Shown here: one piece after another, positions 7,960 to 15,611 of the stretch
How the letters are laid out: each line of letters starts with the position of its first letter
How positions within the stretch are numbered: the first letter of the stretch is position 1
Source of the DNA: Streptomyces sp. NBC_00443
Lineage (GTDB): Bacteria > Actinomycetota > Actinomycetes > Streptomycetales > Streptomycetaceae
Length of the DNA stretch: 64,000 bases
Assembly: GCF_036014175.1 (NCBI RefSeq)
Contig: NZ_CP107917.1
Location: 744,001 to 808,000, forward strand
Direction of reading: 5' to 3'
Position numbers and translations under genes: made by a program
Notes under the pieces: generated by a model
Databases searched by the model: none
The model's input: only the letters and a program-made list of their open reading frames with translations
What the model was told of the DNA's origin: nothing

Positions 7960-9129
7960 ATGGGCAAGCACTGGGCGGACTTCCAGTACGAGATCTATCT
8001 GAACGGGATGACGGGGGTCGTACCCCGGCTGCCCACCGATCTGACCCGGCTGGAGGAGCTGACCGAGCAGCGCCTCGGTCCCGGGCCCGTCGGCTATGTG
8101 GCGGGCAGCGCGGGCGACGGCAGCACCGCCCGCGCCAACCGGGAGGCGCTGCGGCGGCGCCGGATAGTGCCACGCATGCTGCGGGACGTACACGAACGCG
8201 ACCTGTCCGTGGAGGTGTTGGGCCGCGCCCTGCCCGCTCCGCTGGCACTGGCGCCGGTGGGAGTACTGTCGATCATGCACCCGGACGCCGAGTGCGCGGC
8301 CGCCCGGGCCGCCGCCGCGCAGGGCGTGCCGTTCACCCTGTCCTCGGCGTCCAGCACCCCCATGGAACAGGTCGCGGAGGCGATGGGGGACGCCGTACGC
8401 TGGTTCCAGCTGTACTGGCCGAAGGACCCGGAGGTGGCCCGGAGTTTCCTGAACCGGGCGAAGGCGGCCGGGTTCACCGCCCTGGTCGTCACCCTGGACA
8501 CGCCGATGCTGGCCTGGCGCCCGCGCGATCTCGACCAGGCGTATCTGCCGTTCCTGCATGGCGTGGGCACCGCCAACTACTTCTCCGACCCGGCCTTCCG
8601 AGCGGGCCTGGCCAAGCCCGTGCACGAGGATCCGAACGCGGCCGTCATGCACTTCGTCGGCATGTTCTCGGACCCCGCGAAGACCTGGCCGGACCTGGCG
8701 TTCCTGCGGGAGAACTGGGACGGCCCGATCGTCCTGAAGGGCGTGGTGCACCCGGACGACGCCCGCGCGGCCGGCGACGCCGGGATGGACGGCGTCGTCG
8801 TCTCCAACCACGGCGGCCGCCAAGTTGCCGGCTCCGTCGGGGCGGCCGACGCTCTCCCCCGGGTGGTGGAGGCGGTCGGCGACCGGCTGACCGTGTTGTT
8901 CGACAGCGGCGTGCGCACCGGCGACGACATCTTCAAGGCCCTCGCGCTCGGCGCGCGGGCGGTGCTCGTCGGACGGCCGTACGCGTACGGGCTCGGCCTC
9001 GACGGACAGGCGGGCGTCGAGCATGTCATCCGCTGCCTGCTGGCCGAACTCGACCTCACCCTCGCCCTGTCCGGGCACGCCACCCCCGCCACGATCGGCC
9101 CCGCCGACCTCATCGAGGAATCCGCATGA
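7960..9129 (+). CDS. FMN-dependent alpha-hydroxyacid oxidase (lactate 2-monooxygenase-like)
   Basis: Protein of 389 residues, the usual length of this TIM-barrel flavoenzyme family. Visible elements are the N-terminal VPRLPTDLTRLEELTEQRL, the FMN-contact segment LALAPVGVLSIMHPDAE, the substrate and flavin segment FQLYWPKDPEVA, the lysine in VLKGVVHPDDA, and the active-site SNHGGRQVAGS with the proton-accepting histidine and substrate-binding arginine. Family members oxidise (S)-lactate, glycolate or mandelate with O2 or another acceptor. The ATG at 7960 follows the ribosome site GAGAGGCGGGG. Its TGA overlaps the ATG of the D-2-hydroxyacid dehydrogenase, so the two probably act on related 2-hydroxy/2-oxo acids of opposite stereochemistry. 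The candidate operator at 7901-7912 may control both. Confidence 0.87.
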   Translation: MGKHWADFQYEIYLNGMTGVVPRLPTDLTRLEELTEQRLGPGPVGYVAGSAGDGSTARANREALRRRRIVPRMLRDVHERDLSVEVLGRALPAPLALAPVGVLSIMHPDAECAAARAAAAQGVPFTLSSASSTPMEQVAEAMGDAVRWFQLYWPKDPEVARSFLNRAKAAGFTALVVTLDTPMLAWRPRDLDQAYLPFLHGVGTANYFSDPAFRAGLAKPVHEDPNAAVMHFVGMFSDPAKTWPDLAFLRENWDGPIVLKGVVHPDDARAAGDAGMDGVVVSNHGGRQVAGSVGAADALPRVVEAVGDRLTVLFDSGVRTGDDIFKALALGARAVLVGRPYAYGLGLDGQAGVEHVIRCLLAELDLTLALSGHATPATIGPADLIEESA

Positions 9130-10103
9130 CCGTCACGAAGCACGTCCTCGCCGTCATCTCGCCCCACGTGGGCGGGCGGGAGATCGGAGCCGGACTGGCC
9201 ACCCTCTTCCCCGAGGGAGCGAACGTCACCGTGGTCGAGGCGGCCGACGAGGACCCGGCCGCCCTGCGCTCGGCACACGTCGTCATCACCGCCCTCGCCC
9301 CGGTGACCGGCGAACACCTGGCCGTAGCACCGGAGTTGGAGCTCGTGCAGTGCGCCAGCCACGGCTTCGACTACGTCGATGCGGAGGCGGCGCGCGAGCG
9401 CGGGGTGCGGGTGTGCAACATCGGCTCCAGCGGCGCCGAGGCGCAGAACGTGGCCGAGCAGACGTTCGCCCTCATGCTGGCACTGGCCAAGCAGATCGTT
9501 CCCGCCCACACCGCGCTCGTCGAGGCCGACTGGGCACTCCCCCGGCTCCAGCACTCGCTGACCGAACTGTCCGGCAAGACGCTCGGCATCGTGGGCCTGG
9601 GCCAGATCGGCCGGCAAGTCGCACGCCGCGCCGCCGCGTTCGACATGAGCGTGGTCTACTCCGGACGGCGCCGACTGCCGCCGGAGACGGAGGCCGAGTT
9701 CGGCGGCGCCCGCCATGTCCCGCTCGCCGATCTTCTGCGCGCCTCCGACTACGTCTCCCTGCACACCCCGCTCACCGTCGAGACCCGGCTCCTGCTGAAC
9801 GCCGAGCGGCTGGCGCTCCTCAAGCCGACGGCGCTCGTGATCAACACCGCGCGGGGCGCCCTGATCGACCAGGACGCCCTCGCGGACGCGCTGGAGAAGG
9901 GCGCCGTGGCCGGGGCGGGCATCGACGTCTTCGACCCCGAACCGCCCACCCCGGCCCTGCGCCTGCTCCGCGCCCCGAACGTGGTGCTCTCCCCCCACGT
10001 CGGCGGCGTCACCCGCGAGACCCTCGTCCGCATCGCCCTGGCCGCCGTCCAGAACGTGACGGATTTCCTCTCGGGCGGGGCACCGCGGGATGTCGTGAAC
10101 TAG
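9126..10103 (+). CDS. D-isomer-specific 2-hydroxyacid dehydrogenase
   Basis: Protein of 325 residues with the two-domain fold of D-2-hydroxyacid dehydrogenases. The NAD(P)-binding glycine motif GIVGLGQIGRQVA lies near residue 158, and the catalytic triad residues are visible in order: arginine in INTARGALID, glutamate in VFDPEPP and histidine in LSPHVGGVT. The enzyme interconverts 2-oxo acids and D-2-hydroxyacids in the cytoplasm. It is translationally coupled (ATGA overlap) to the alpha-hydroxyacid oxidase upstream, suggesting a route through a shared 2-oxo acid. The exact substrate is not evident. A strong hairpin follows the stop. Confidence 0.88.
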   Translation: MTVTKHVLAVISPHVGGREIGAGLATLFPEGANVTVVEAADEDPAALRSAHVVITALAPVTGEHLAVAPELELVQCASHGFDYVDAEAARERGVRVCNIGSSGAEAQNVAEQTFALMLALAKQIVPAHTALVEADWALPRLQHSLTELSGKTLGIVGLGQIGRQVARRAAAFDMSVVYSGRRRLPPETEAEFGGARHVPLADLLRASDYVSLHTPLTVETRLLLNAERLALLKPTALVINTARGALIDQDALADALEKGAVAGAGIDVFDPEPPTPALRLLRAPNVVLSPHVGGVTRETLVRIALAAVQNVTDFLSGGAPRDVVN

Positions 10104-10117
10104 GCCGGTCTCGCGGG

Positions 10118-10147
10118 CGCCTGGGGGCTCGGGGTCGCCCCCAGGCG
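10118..10147. terminator. Convergent hairpin terminator
   Basis: CGCCTGGGGG and CCCCCAGGCG form a perfect 10-bp stem with a 10-nt loop between the convergent dehydrogenase and ricin-domain genes. No T-run on either side, as usual in Streptomyces. Confidence 0.75.
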
Positions 10148-10149
10148 TC

Positions 10150-11766
10150 CTACGCCTTCTCCTCCCCCACTCGCACCGACCGCGCCGCAGGCTTCCCGGC
10201 CTCCGCGCTCGACAGCGATCCGGGGTTCGCGGATGTTGCCGGATCGGTGAGCCAGCGCTGGGCACCGGAGCCCTCGCGGACCTTGACGACGATCTCGGCG
10301 ACGGTGTCCGCCGCTGTGGCCGCGAGGGCGAGCTGCTCGTCCCAGCGGGGCAGCAACTCGCCCCGGACGGTGAGGTCGTAGCGCACGTCGTCGCCCCGCT
10401 CGGAGTCCTCGTCGGCGCACTTGCCGAGGATCACCACGCCGGCGTCCACGTGCGAGTCGAGGCACAGATCGGGGTCCGCCACGCTGCGCAGCCGGCCGTC
10501 CGTCTCGTACGACCACTGCTGGGTGTCGTCGGCCGAGCACTCGGCCAGCCTGGTGCCGGCCCCTTCCTTCGGCTCGCCACGGATGTCGAGGCACAGGTCG
10601 GCGTCGGCGTTGCGCAACCTGGTCTGCCGCGGGGCGTTGGGGAGTTGGGCCGTGCCGGGCGGCGCGGAGGACACGGCCGGGGGCAGCTGGGTCGCGGTGC
10701 CGCCGCCGGTGGCGGAGGCGGCCGGGTCGACCCCGTCGTCGTCGGACAGCAGACCGGCGGCGAGCATGATCGCGATCAGCCCCGCCGAGGCCAGGCCCAC
10801 ACCCGTGAGCAGGGTCCGTGAGGAACGCGGTGCACCGGGCGGCCTGCGAACCTGCGCGGGGATTCGCGCCAGGAGACCACGTCGTCCGGCGCCGTGCCGG
10901 GCGGAACCGCGTGCGCGGGGTCCGTCGGACTTGGTACGCCCCGGTCTGGTGTCGAGATAGCGGCGTGCGCCCCAGCCGAGCACCGCCTCGGCGATGAGCA
11001 CGCCCAGCCCGCCCTCGAAATGGCTCAGTTGTTCGGCCGCGTTACGGCAGTAGCGGCACTCCGCCAGATGCTGCTGGACATCCGGCAGCAAGGCCCCGCC
11101 CCGGCGAATCGGGACGTCGAGGAGGCGGTTGTAGAACCGGCAATCCTTCGTCGGCGCGAGTTCCCGATGAGCATGTACACAACCCTCACGGAATTTATCA
11201 CGCGCTTGTTCGAGGGCAGCCGAGGCGGTAACGGTATCCATGCCCAACAGACCGGCGGGCACGCTTACCGGCTCGGCCTCCACCTCGGTATGCCAGAGCA
11301 GACATCGGGCAAGTCCCGGAAGCGCCTGGAATGACCGATCGGCGAGCTTGCGATTTTCGGGCGTCATGGACTTCGCGGTACGCATACCGCGCCCGCCCGC
11401 GGGTTTCCCCAGCTCCGGCAGAACGCTCGCTATTCGTTCGTCTGCCGACCACTGCCGCACCGCGTCCCGGACCGCGACGAGGAGCCGGGGGCGCACTGCG
11501 GTGGCCGGCTCGCCCAGTGCCAGGCGGTCGAGGACCTGGTGGAAGGCGGCGGCGGTGACCATGTCGGCGGCGGTCCCCGGGGAGGCGAGACAGATCACCG
11601 CGTACTCGTGGGCCGGTTGCCAGTGCCGCGCCATCAGCAGCGCGACGGAGGGAGCGGCCTCGCCGTCCGGACGGCCCCGGAGCCGGCCGGCGAGACCTTC
11701 GTCGGATTCCTCCGGAACCCCGCCGGGCGGCGGGTAAGGAGGGCGAGGGGGGTGGGGGGTGGGCAC
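10150..11766 (-). CDS. Sigma-factor-like / zinc-finger / single-TM / ricin B-lectin protein (paralog 1)
   Basis: Protein of 538 residues with an unusual domain order. Residues about 40-200 are helical and resemble sigma-70 regions 2 and 4 (ALEQARDKFREGCVHAH is the region-4-like end). Residues 233-240 carry H-x3-C-x2-C (HLAECRYC), the zinc motif of ZAS anti-sigma factors. A single hydrophobic helix at about 319-341 would anchor it in the membrane, and a ricin-type beta-trefoil with ADADLCLDIRG, TQQWSYETDG and DPDLCLDSH lies outside (about 381-520). Start is a GTG with GGAAGGA 11 bp upstream. The paralog at 22172-24418 shares the whole plan and an upstream element. It may sense carbohydrate outside and signal inside; no function is known to me. 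Confidence 0.75.
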   Translation of the reverse strand: MPTPHPPRPPYPPPGGVPEESDEGLAGRLRGRPDGEAAPSVALLMARHWQPAHEYAVICLASPGTAADMVTAAAFHQVLDRLALGEPATAVRPRLLVAVRDAVRQWSADERIASVLPELGKPAGGRGMRTAKSMTPENRKLADRSFQALPGLARCLLWHTEVEAEPVSVPAGLLGMDTVTASAALEQARDKFREGCVHAHRELAPTKDCRFYNRLLDVPIRRGGALLPDVQQHLAECRYCRNAAEQLSHFEGGLGVLIAEAVLGWGARRYLDTRPGRTKSDGPRARGSARHGAGRRGLLARIPAQVRRPPGAPRSSRTLLTGVGLASAGLIAIMLAAGLLSDDDGVDPAASATGGGTATQLPPAVSSAPPGTAQLPNAPRQTRLRNADADLCLDIRGEPKEGAGTRLAECSADDTQQWSYETDGRLRSVADPDLCLDSHVDAGVVILGKCADEDSERGDDVRYDLTVRGELLPRWDEQLALAATAADTVAEIVVKVREGSGAQRWLTDPATSANPGSLSSAEAGKPAARSVRVGEEKA

Positions 11767-12156
11767 TGAACGGATTCCTTCCCACGCTCATGACTCAGAG
11801 GTTCTGATCGCCGAAAAGGACCGAGCGACTTGGTGTGTACCTCTTCGGCATGGGCGCGGGGAGCGCGAATTCACCAAAGCCCATCCGCTCCGGTTCCCCA
11901 CGGAACGCATGAGCCCCGGCCTTTTCCACCCCCCACGGGTGGTTCACCCTTGCACAGCGCACGGATGGCCAACAAGACACTCGGGCAACATCAGCCCCTT
12001 TGAAAGAAAGTCAGAAACGGCGGCAACTGGCCACCCCTGCGTGAGCTTTCGACATTCCATGCGCCCCGTGCGAATCTCCCGCACGCGCCGGAGCAGCACG
12101 CGCGCTCCCCTACGCGCACGTCGGCGTAGTCCACTGGGATCGGCCCTCTCGGAAAC
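11767..12156. other. Long leader region before ricin paralog 1
   Basis: No gene is seen in this stretch, which runs between the ricin-domain gene and the terminator of the toxin-antitoxin operon. On the minus strand it carries the promoter-like element at 11945-11975, giving an expected 5' untranslated region of roughly 170 nt. Nothing else is recognisable. Confidence 0.5.
11945..11975 (-). promoter_or_regulatory. Bipartite promoter-like element shared with ricin paralog 2
   Basis: On the minus strand TTGTT (11971-11975) is followed after exactly 13 nt by CTGTGCAAGGGTG (11945-11957). The same arrangement, with one base difference in the second block, precedes the paralog (24520-24550). The spacing suggests -35 and -10 boxes of an alternative sigma factor or a two-part activator site. 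Confidence 0.5.
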
Positions 12157-12207
12157 CCCCGTTCCTCCCGCCCTCGGTCGGCGGCCCCTGAGGCGGGAGG
12201 AACGGGG
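12157..12207. terminator. Strong hairpin after toxin gene
   Basis: A perfect 16-bp inverted repeat, CCCCGTTCCTCCCGCC and its complement at 12192-12207, with a 19-nt loop, begins 18 bp past the toxin stop on the minus strand. Confidence 0.8.
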
Positions 12208-12224
12208 ATCGACAACCGCGGCCC

Positions 12225-12602
12225 TCAGATCTGCCAGGAGCGCAGCCGGTCGGCTGCGCCGTACACGTCGGTCTTGCCGGAGATCAGGTCACGCGCGAGG
12301 TCGACCAGGGCGCCGTAGGGCGGGTCGATGCCGACGCCGCTGACGAACATGTAGGCCACCGCGGACGCGCAGGCGAAGCGGGCGTTGGCCGAGGGAAGCG
12401 GCTTGAGCAGGGCGAGGGTGTGCAGCAGGGCCGCGGCCCGCCAGGCCGGGTCGGAGTCGACACCCAGGCGGGGCGGATCCACGCGATGGCGGGCGACGGC
12501 GGCGACCAACGCGGAGAAGTCGTTGACCGTGGGCTGGTCCGGCAGGACCTCTTCGTGCCGCTGGAGCAGCCAGGGCACGTCGATGTGAATGACGGGTGCC
12601 AT
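12225..12602 (-). CDS. Fic/Doc-like toxin component with degenerate Fic motif
   Basis: Protein of 125 residues, the size of Doc toxins. The start IHIDVPWLLQRHEEVLPDQPT and the helix LLHTLALLKPLP match the Streptomyces proteins annotated as Fic-family toxin components. The core Fic motif HxFx(D/N)GN(K/G)R is represented by K67-P-L-P-S-A-N-A-R75: the Asn and final Arg remain, but the catalytic His is Lys, the acidic residue is Ser and the Gly is Ala. AMP- or phosphate-transfer by the known mechanism would need that histidine, so the protein is either inactive as a Fic enzyme or uses another chemistry. It lies 3 bp after the antitoxin stop, as in a toxin-antitoxin operon with antitoxin first. 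Confidence 0.7.
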   Translation of the reverse strand: MAPVIHIDVPWLLQRHEEVLPDQPTVNDFSALVAAVARHRVDPPRLGVDSDPAWRAAALLHTLALLKPLPSANARFACASAVAYMFVSGVGIDPPYGALVDLARDLISGKTDVYGAADRLRSWQI

Positions 12603-12605
12603 CGG

Positions 12606-12851
12606 TCAGGCGGCCCGTCCCGCGCCCTTGGCGGACGGTTCGTCGTCGGGGAACGCGGCCGCGAATTCGTCGGCGTGCGAGGCGAAGAAGCGGCGGAACG
12701 CCTCGGCACCCTCCTGCAGGGCCCGGTGCCGGGCTATGTCGGCCGCGGCGGCCTCCCGCACGAGAGCCTTCATCGACGTACCGCGTTCCTTGGCGATCTG
12801 CCGCAGGTCCTCTAGCTCGCGGTCGCTGAACTCCACATTCAGAGCTGGCAT
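12606..12851 (-). CDS. Ribbon-helix-helix-type antitoxin
   Basis: Protein of 81 residues. The opening MPALNVEFSDRELEDLRQIA gives the beta-strand and first helix of a ribbon-helix-helix DNA-binding domain, followed by KERGTSMKALVREAAA as the second helix. The C-terminal half (HRALQEGAEAFRRFFASHAD and a disordered tail) would wrap the toxin. It precedes and is probably coupled to the Fic-like toxin gene. A perfect inverted repeat 10 bp upstream of its ATG (12861-12875) is a likely autoregulatory operator. Similar proteins are annotated in Streptomyces as toxin-antitoxin antitoxin components. Confidence 0.75.
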   Translation of the reverse strand: MPALNVEFSDRELEDLRQIAKERGTSMKALVREAAAADIARHRALQEGAEAFRRFFASHADEFAAAFPDDEPSAKGAGRAA

Positions 12852-12860
12852 GCCTTCACG

Positions 12861-12875
12861 GTACCGCTCGGGTAC
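12861..12875. promoter_or_regulatory. Candidate operator of the toxin-antitoxin operon
   Basis: GTACC-gctcg-GGTAC is a perfect 5-bp inverted repeat with a 5-bp spacer just upstream of the antitoxin start. Antitoxins of this type usually repress their own operon through such sites. Confidence 0.5.
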
Positions 12876-12938
12876 TTGCCCGTAAATACTCGCAGGTCAA
12901 GTGCGATCTACGCCGGTACCAGGGGGGTTCGACACCCC

Positions 12939-12968
12939 GGTCACGCAGGCGGCACCCCCTGCGTGACC
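12939..12968. promoter_or_regulatory. Perfect hairpin in a divergent promoter region
   Basis: GGTCACGCAGG and CCTGCGTGACC form a perfect 11-bp stem with an 8-nt loop. The flanking genes (antitoxin to the left, sigma factor to the right) point away from it, so a simple terminator role is not expected. Its arms contain the GTCAC core also present in the direct repeats at 12978 and 12998. Confidence 0.5.
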
Positions 12969-12977
12969 GAGACGTGG

Positions 12978-13006
12978 GTCACATTCAATGGCGGGATGTC
13001 ACATTC
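12978..13006 (+). promoter_or_regulatory. Direct repeats GTCACATTC with ECF41-like TGTCACA
   Basis: GTCACATTC occurs at 12978-12986 and 12998-13006, exactly 20 bp apart, upstream of the sigma gene. The second copy contains TGTCACA (12997-13003), the known -35 element of ECF41-dependent promoters. The expected CGTC -10 about 16 bp later is not clear, so autoregulation is only suggested. Confidence 0.4.
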
Positions 13007-13056
13007 CGGCCCCCGACGGACCTCGCAGTAGTGAGCGCGCACTGGGAGGCCCACGC

Positions 13057-13989
13057 ATGTCCGACACCCCCGTATCCGTCACCGACGACGCGACCGGCGT
13101 CTTCGTCGAGCATCGCGAGCTGATGTTCGGCGTCGTCTACAACATCCTCGGCAGCGTCGCCGACACCGAGGACGTACTCCAGGAGACCTGGCTGTCGTGG
13201 ACGGCGCGGAACGAGGGCGCGCCGCTCGACGGGGTCGACCATCCGCGGGCGTATCTCGTGCGGATCGCGGTCAACCACGCGCTGACGCGGCGGGCCGCGA
13301 TCAGCCGCCGCCGGGAGACGTACGTCGGCCCGTGGCTGCCCGAGCCGCTGGTCGCGGGCGGCGAGGACGACGCCGACGACGATCCTGCCCTGCGCACCGA
13401 GTCCGTGTCGCTGGCGATGCTGGTCGTCCTGGAGTCGCTGACGCCGCTGGAACGCGCGGTGTTCGTGCTGCACGAGGTGTTCGGATACCCGCACACGGAG
13501 ATCGCGCAGATCATCGACCGCAGCCCGGCGGCCGTACGGCAGCTGGCGCATCGCGCGCGGGGGCACGTGCATGCGCGGCGGCCGCTGTACGAGGCGCATC
13601 CCCGGGTACGGCGGGAGGCGACGGAACGGTTCGTGCGGGCCGCGGTGGGCGGGGACATCGCCGCGCTGATGGAGATCCTCGCACCTGACGTGACGGTGTG
13701 GACGGACGCCGGCGGCAAGCGGAAGCCGGCGGGGCTGCGCCCGGTGCACGGCCGGGACAAGGCGGTCCGGCTGTTCGGGGCGTACGCGCGCCGGGGTGGC
13801 GGCGGGGGCGGCAACCTGGAGCTGCGCCACCGGCGCGTCAACGGTGACGACGCGGTGGTGCTGTTCGAGGGCGAGGAGCCGTACGCCGTCCTGGTCCTGG
13901 ATCTCACGCCGGACGGCGACCGGGTGTCCGGCGTCTACGTCGTGAGCAACCCCGACAAGCTGGCGCATGTGCACCGGGAGGACGCGTGA
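13057..13989 (+). CDS. ECF41-type RNA polymerase sigma factor with SnoaL-like C-terminal domain
   Basis: Protein of 310 residues. Sigma region 2 (MFGVVYNILGSVADTEDVLQ) and region 4 (SLTPLERAVFVLHEVFGYP) occupy about residues 10-180. A SnoaL-like extension of about 115 residues follows, with DAGGK in place of the DGGGR motif and an intact NPDKL motif near the end, both hallmarks of ECF41 (SigJ-type) factors whose C-terminus tunes their own activity. ATG at 13057 follows GGGAGG. ECF41 genes normally sit next to a carboxymuconolactone decarboxylase, oxidoreductase or epimerase gene; here the sigma stop overlaps a cytochrome b gene by 4 bp instead, which is unusual. Confidence 0.88.
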   Translation: MSDTPVSVTDDATGVFVEHRELMFGVVYNILGSVADTEDVLQETWLSWTARNEGAPLDGVDHPRAYLVRIAVNHALTRRAAISRRRETYVGPWLPEPLVAGGEDDADDDPALRTESVSLAMLVVLESLTPLERAVFVLHEVFGYPHTEIAQIIDRSPAAVRQLAHRARGHVHARRPLYEAHPRVRREATERFVRAAVGGDIAALMEILAPDVTVWTDAGGKRKPAGLRPVHGRDKAVRLFGAYARRGGGGGGNLELRHRRVNGDDAVVLFEGEEPYAVLVLDLTPDGDRVSGVYVVSNPDKLAHVHREDA

Positions 13990-15464
13990 GCGCCCGGGAG
14001 CTGCCCGGCAGGGGTGAGCGGGTGGCGGACTGGTTCGACGGCCGGCTCGGCATCCACTCGCTCGGCCGGAAGTACCTGCGCAAGGTCTTCCCGGACCACT
14101 GGTCCTTCCTGCTCGGCGAGATATGCCTGTACAGCTTCGTCGTCCTGATCCTGACGGGCGTGTACCTCACCCTCTTCTTCCATCCGTCGATGAACGAGGT
14201 GACGTACCACGGCAGTTACCTGCCCCTGAACGGTGTCCGCATGTCCGAGGCGTACGCCTCCACGCTGGACATCAGCTTCGACGTGCGGGGCGGGCTGCTG
14301 ATGCGCCAGTTGCACCACTGGGCGGCGCTGGTCTTCGTCGCCGGGATGCTCACGCACATGATGCGGCACTTCTTCACGGGGTCGTTCCGCAAGCCGCGGG
14401 AGATCAACTGGCTGTTCGGCTGGACCCTGCTGTTCCTGGGCCTGTTCGAGGGCCTGTTCGGCTACTCACTGCCGGACGACCTGCTGTCGGGGACGGGGCT
14501 GCGATTCGTGAACGGGGCGCTGCTGTCCGTGCCGGTCGTCGGAACGTATCTGTCGATGTTCCTGTTCGGCGGGGAGTTCCCTGGCCATGACATCGTGGCC
14601 CGCTTCTACTCGCTGCACATCCTGGTGATCCCCGGCATCATGGCGGCGCTGGTCGTGGCGCACGTCCTGCTGGTCGTCTACCACAAGCACACGCAGTTCG
14701 CGGGTCCCGGACGCACCGAACGCAACGTCGTCGGCGCCCCGTTCATGCCGGTGTACCTGGCGAAGGCGGGCGGCTTCTTCTTCCTGGTCTTCGGCGCTCT
14801 CACCGTGATCGCGGCGGTGGCGTCGGTCAACCCGGTCTGGTCGTACGGCCCCTACCGCGCGGACCAGGTCTCCACCGGCGCCCAGCCCGACTGGTACCTG
14901 GGCTTCGCCGAGGGGCTGGTCCGCATCATGCCGGGCTGGGAGATCACCCTGTGGGGCCACACGCTCGTCCTGGGCGTGCTGATCCCTGTCGTGGTCTTCC
15001 CGCTGCTGCTCGTGTTCATCGGCGTGTATCCCTTCCTGGAGGCGTGGATCACCGGCGACAAGCGTGAGCACCACCTCCTGGACCGCCCCCGCAACCGCCC
15101 CGTCCGCACGGGCATCGGCGCGGCCTGGATCAGCCTCTATCTGATCCTCCTGGCCGGCGGCGGCAACGACATCGTGGCGACCCGGCTCCATCTGTCGATC
15201 AACGCGGTGACCTGGGCGGTCCGGATCGCGGCGCTGACCGTCCCGGTCCTGGTGTTCGTCGTCACCCGGCGCATCTGCCTGGGACTCCAACTCCAGGACA
15301 GGGAGCGGGTGTTGCACGGCAGGGAGACCGGCGTGATCAAGCGGCTCCCGCACGGCGAGTACGTCGAGGTGCACCAGCCGCTGGACCGGGCCGCACTGCA
15401 CACGCTGACCGCTCACGAGCGGCCGGGCCGACTCGTGGAGCACGAGCCGCACAGGAACCAGTAG
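13986..15464 (+). CDS. Orphan cytochrome b (QcrB-like) of a bc-type complex
   Basis: Membrane protein of 492 residues. Haem b ligands are visible as paired histidines in MRQLHHWAALVFVAGMLTHMMRHFF and in YSLHILVIPGIMAALVVAHV. The Qo-site motif is PDWY (in AQPDWYLGF), as in actinobacterial QcrB, and a long C-terminal extension beyond the last helices is also typical. QcrB normally works with the Rieske protein QcrA and cytochrome cc QcrC, passing electrons from menaquinol to cytochrome aa3; neither gene is nearby. It is translationally coupled (GTGA) to the ECF41 sigma factor, so it is probably a paralog made under special conditions rather than the housekeeping copy. Confidence 0.87.
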   Translation: MSARELPGRGERVADWFDGRLGIHSLGRKYLRKVFPDHWSFLLGEICLYSFVVLILTGVYLTLFFHPSMNEVTYHGSYLPLNGVRMSEAYASTLDISFDVRGGLLMRQLHHWAALVFVAGMLTHMMRHFFTGSFRKPREINWLFGWTLLFLGLFEGLFGYSLPDDLLSGTGLRFVNGALLSVPVVGTYLSMFLFGGEFPGHDIVARFYSLHILVIPGIMAALVVAHVLLVVYHKHTQFAGPGRTERNVVGAPFMPVYLAKAGGFFFLVFGALTVIAAVASVNPVWSYGPYRADQVSTGAQPDWYLGFAEGLVRIMPGWEITLWGHTLVLGVLIPVVVFPLLLVFIGVYPFLEAWITGDKREHHLLDRPRNRPVRTGIGAAWISLYLILLAGGGNDIVATRLHLSINAVTWAVRIAALTVPVLVFVVTRRICLGLQLQDRERVLHGRETGVIKRLPHGEYVEVHQPLDRAALHTLTAHERPGRLVEHEPHRNQ

Positions 15465-15611
15465 GTGACCTGCCACCGAACTCCAGGTTCACCAGCGGTG
15501 TATTTCTGAAATGCCGTACAACCTCCGGTGATGTCCCGGGTGTCACACCCATGCCGGCACATCCCCGCTTGCTCCCGGCACGACATCACGTCTCACCACA
15601 ACGGAGTTCAC

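Noticed and set aside
12921..12940. GGGG-TTCGACA-CCCC resembling a tRNA T-arm
   Set aside because: No acceptor, D or anticodon arms can be drawn around it.
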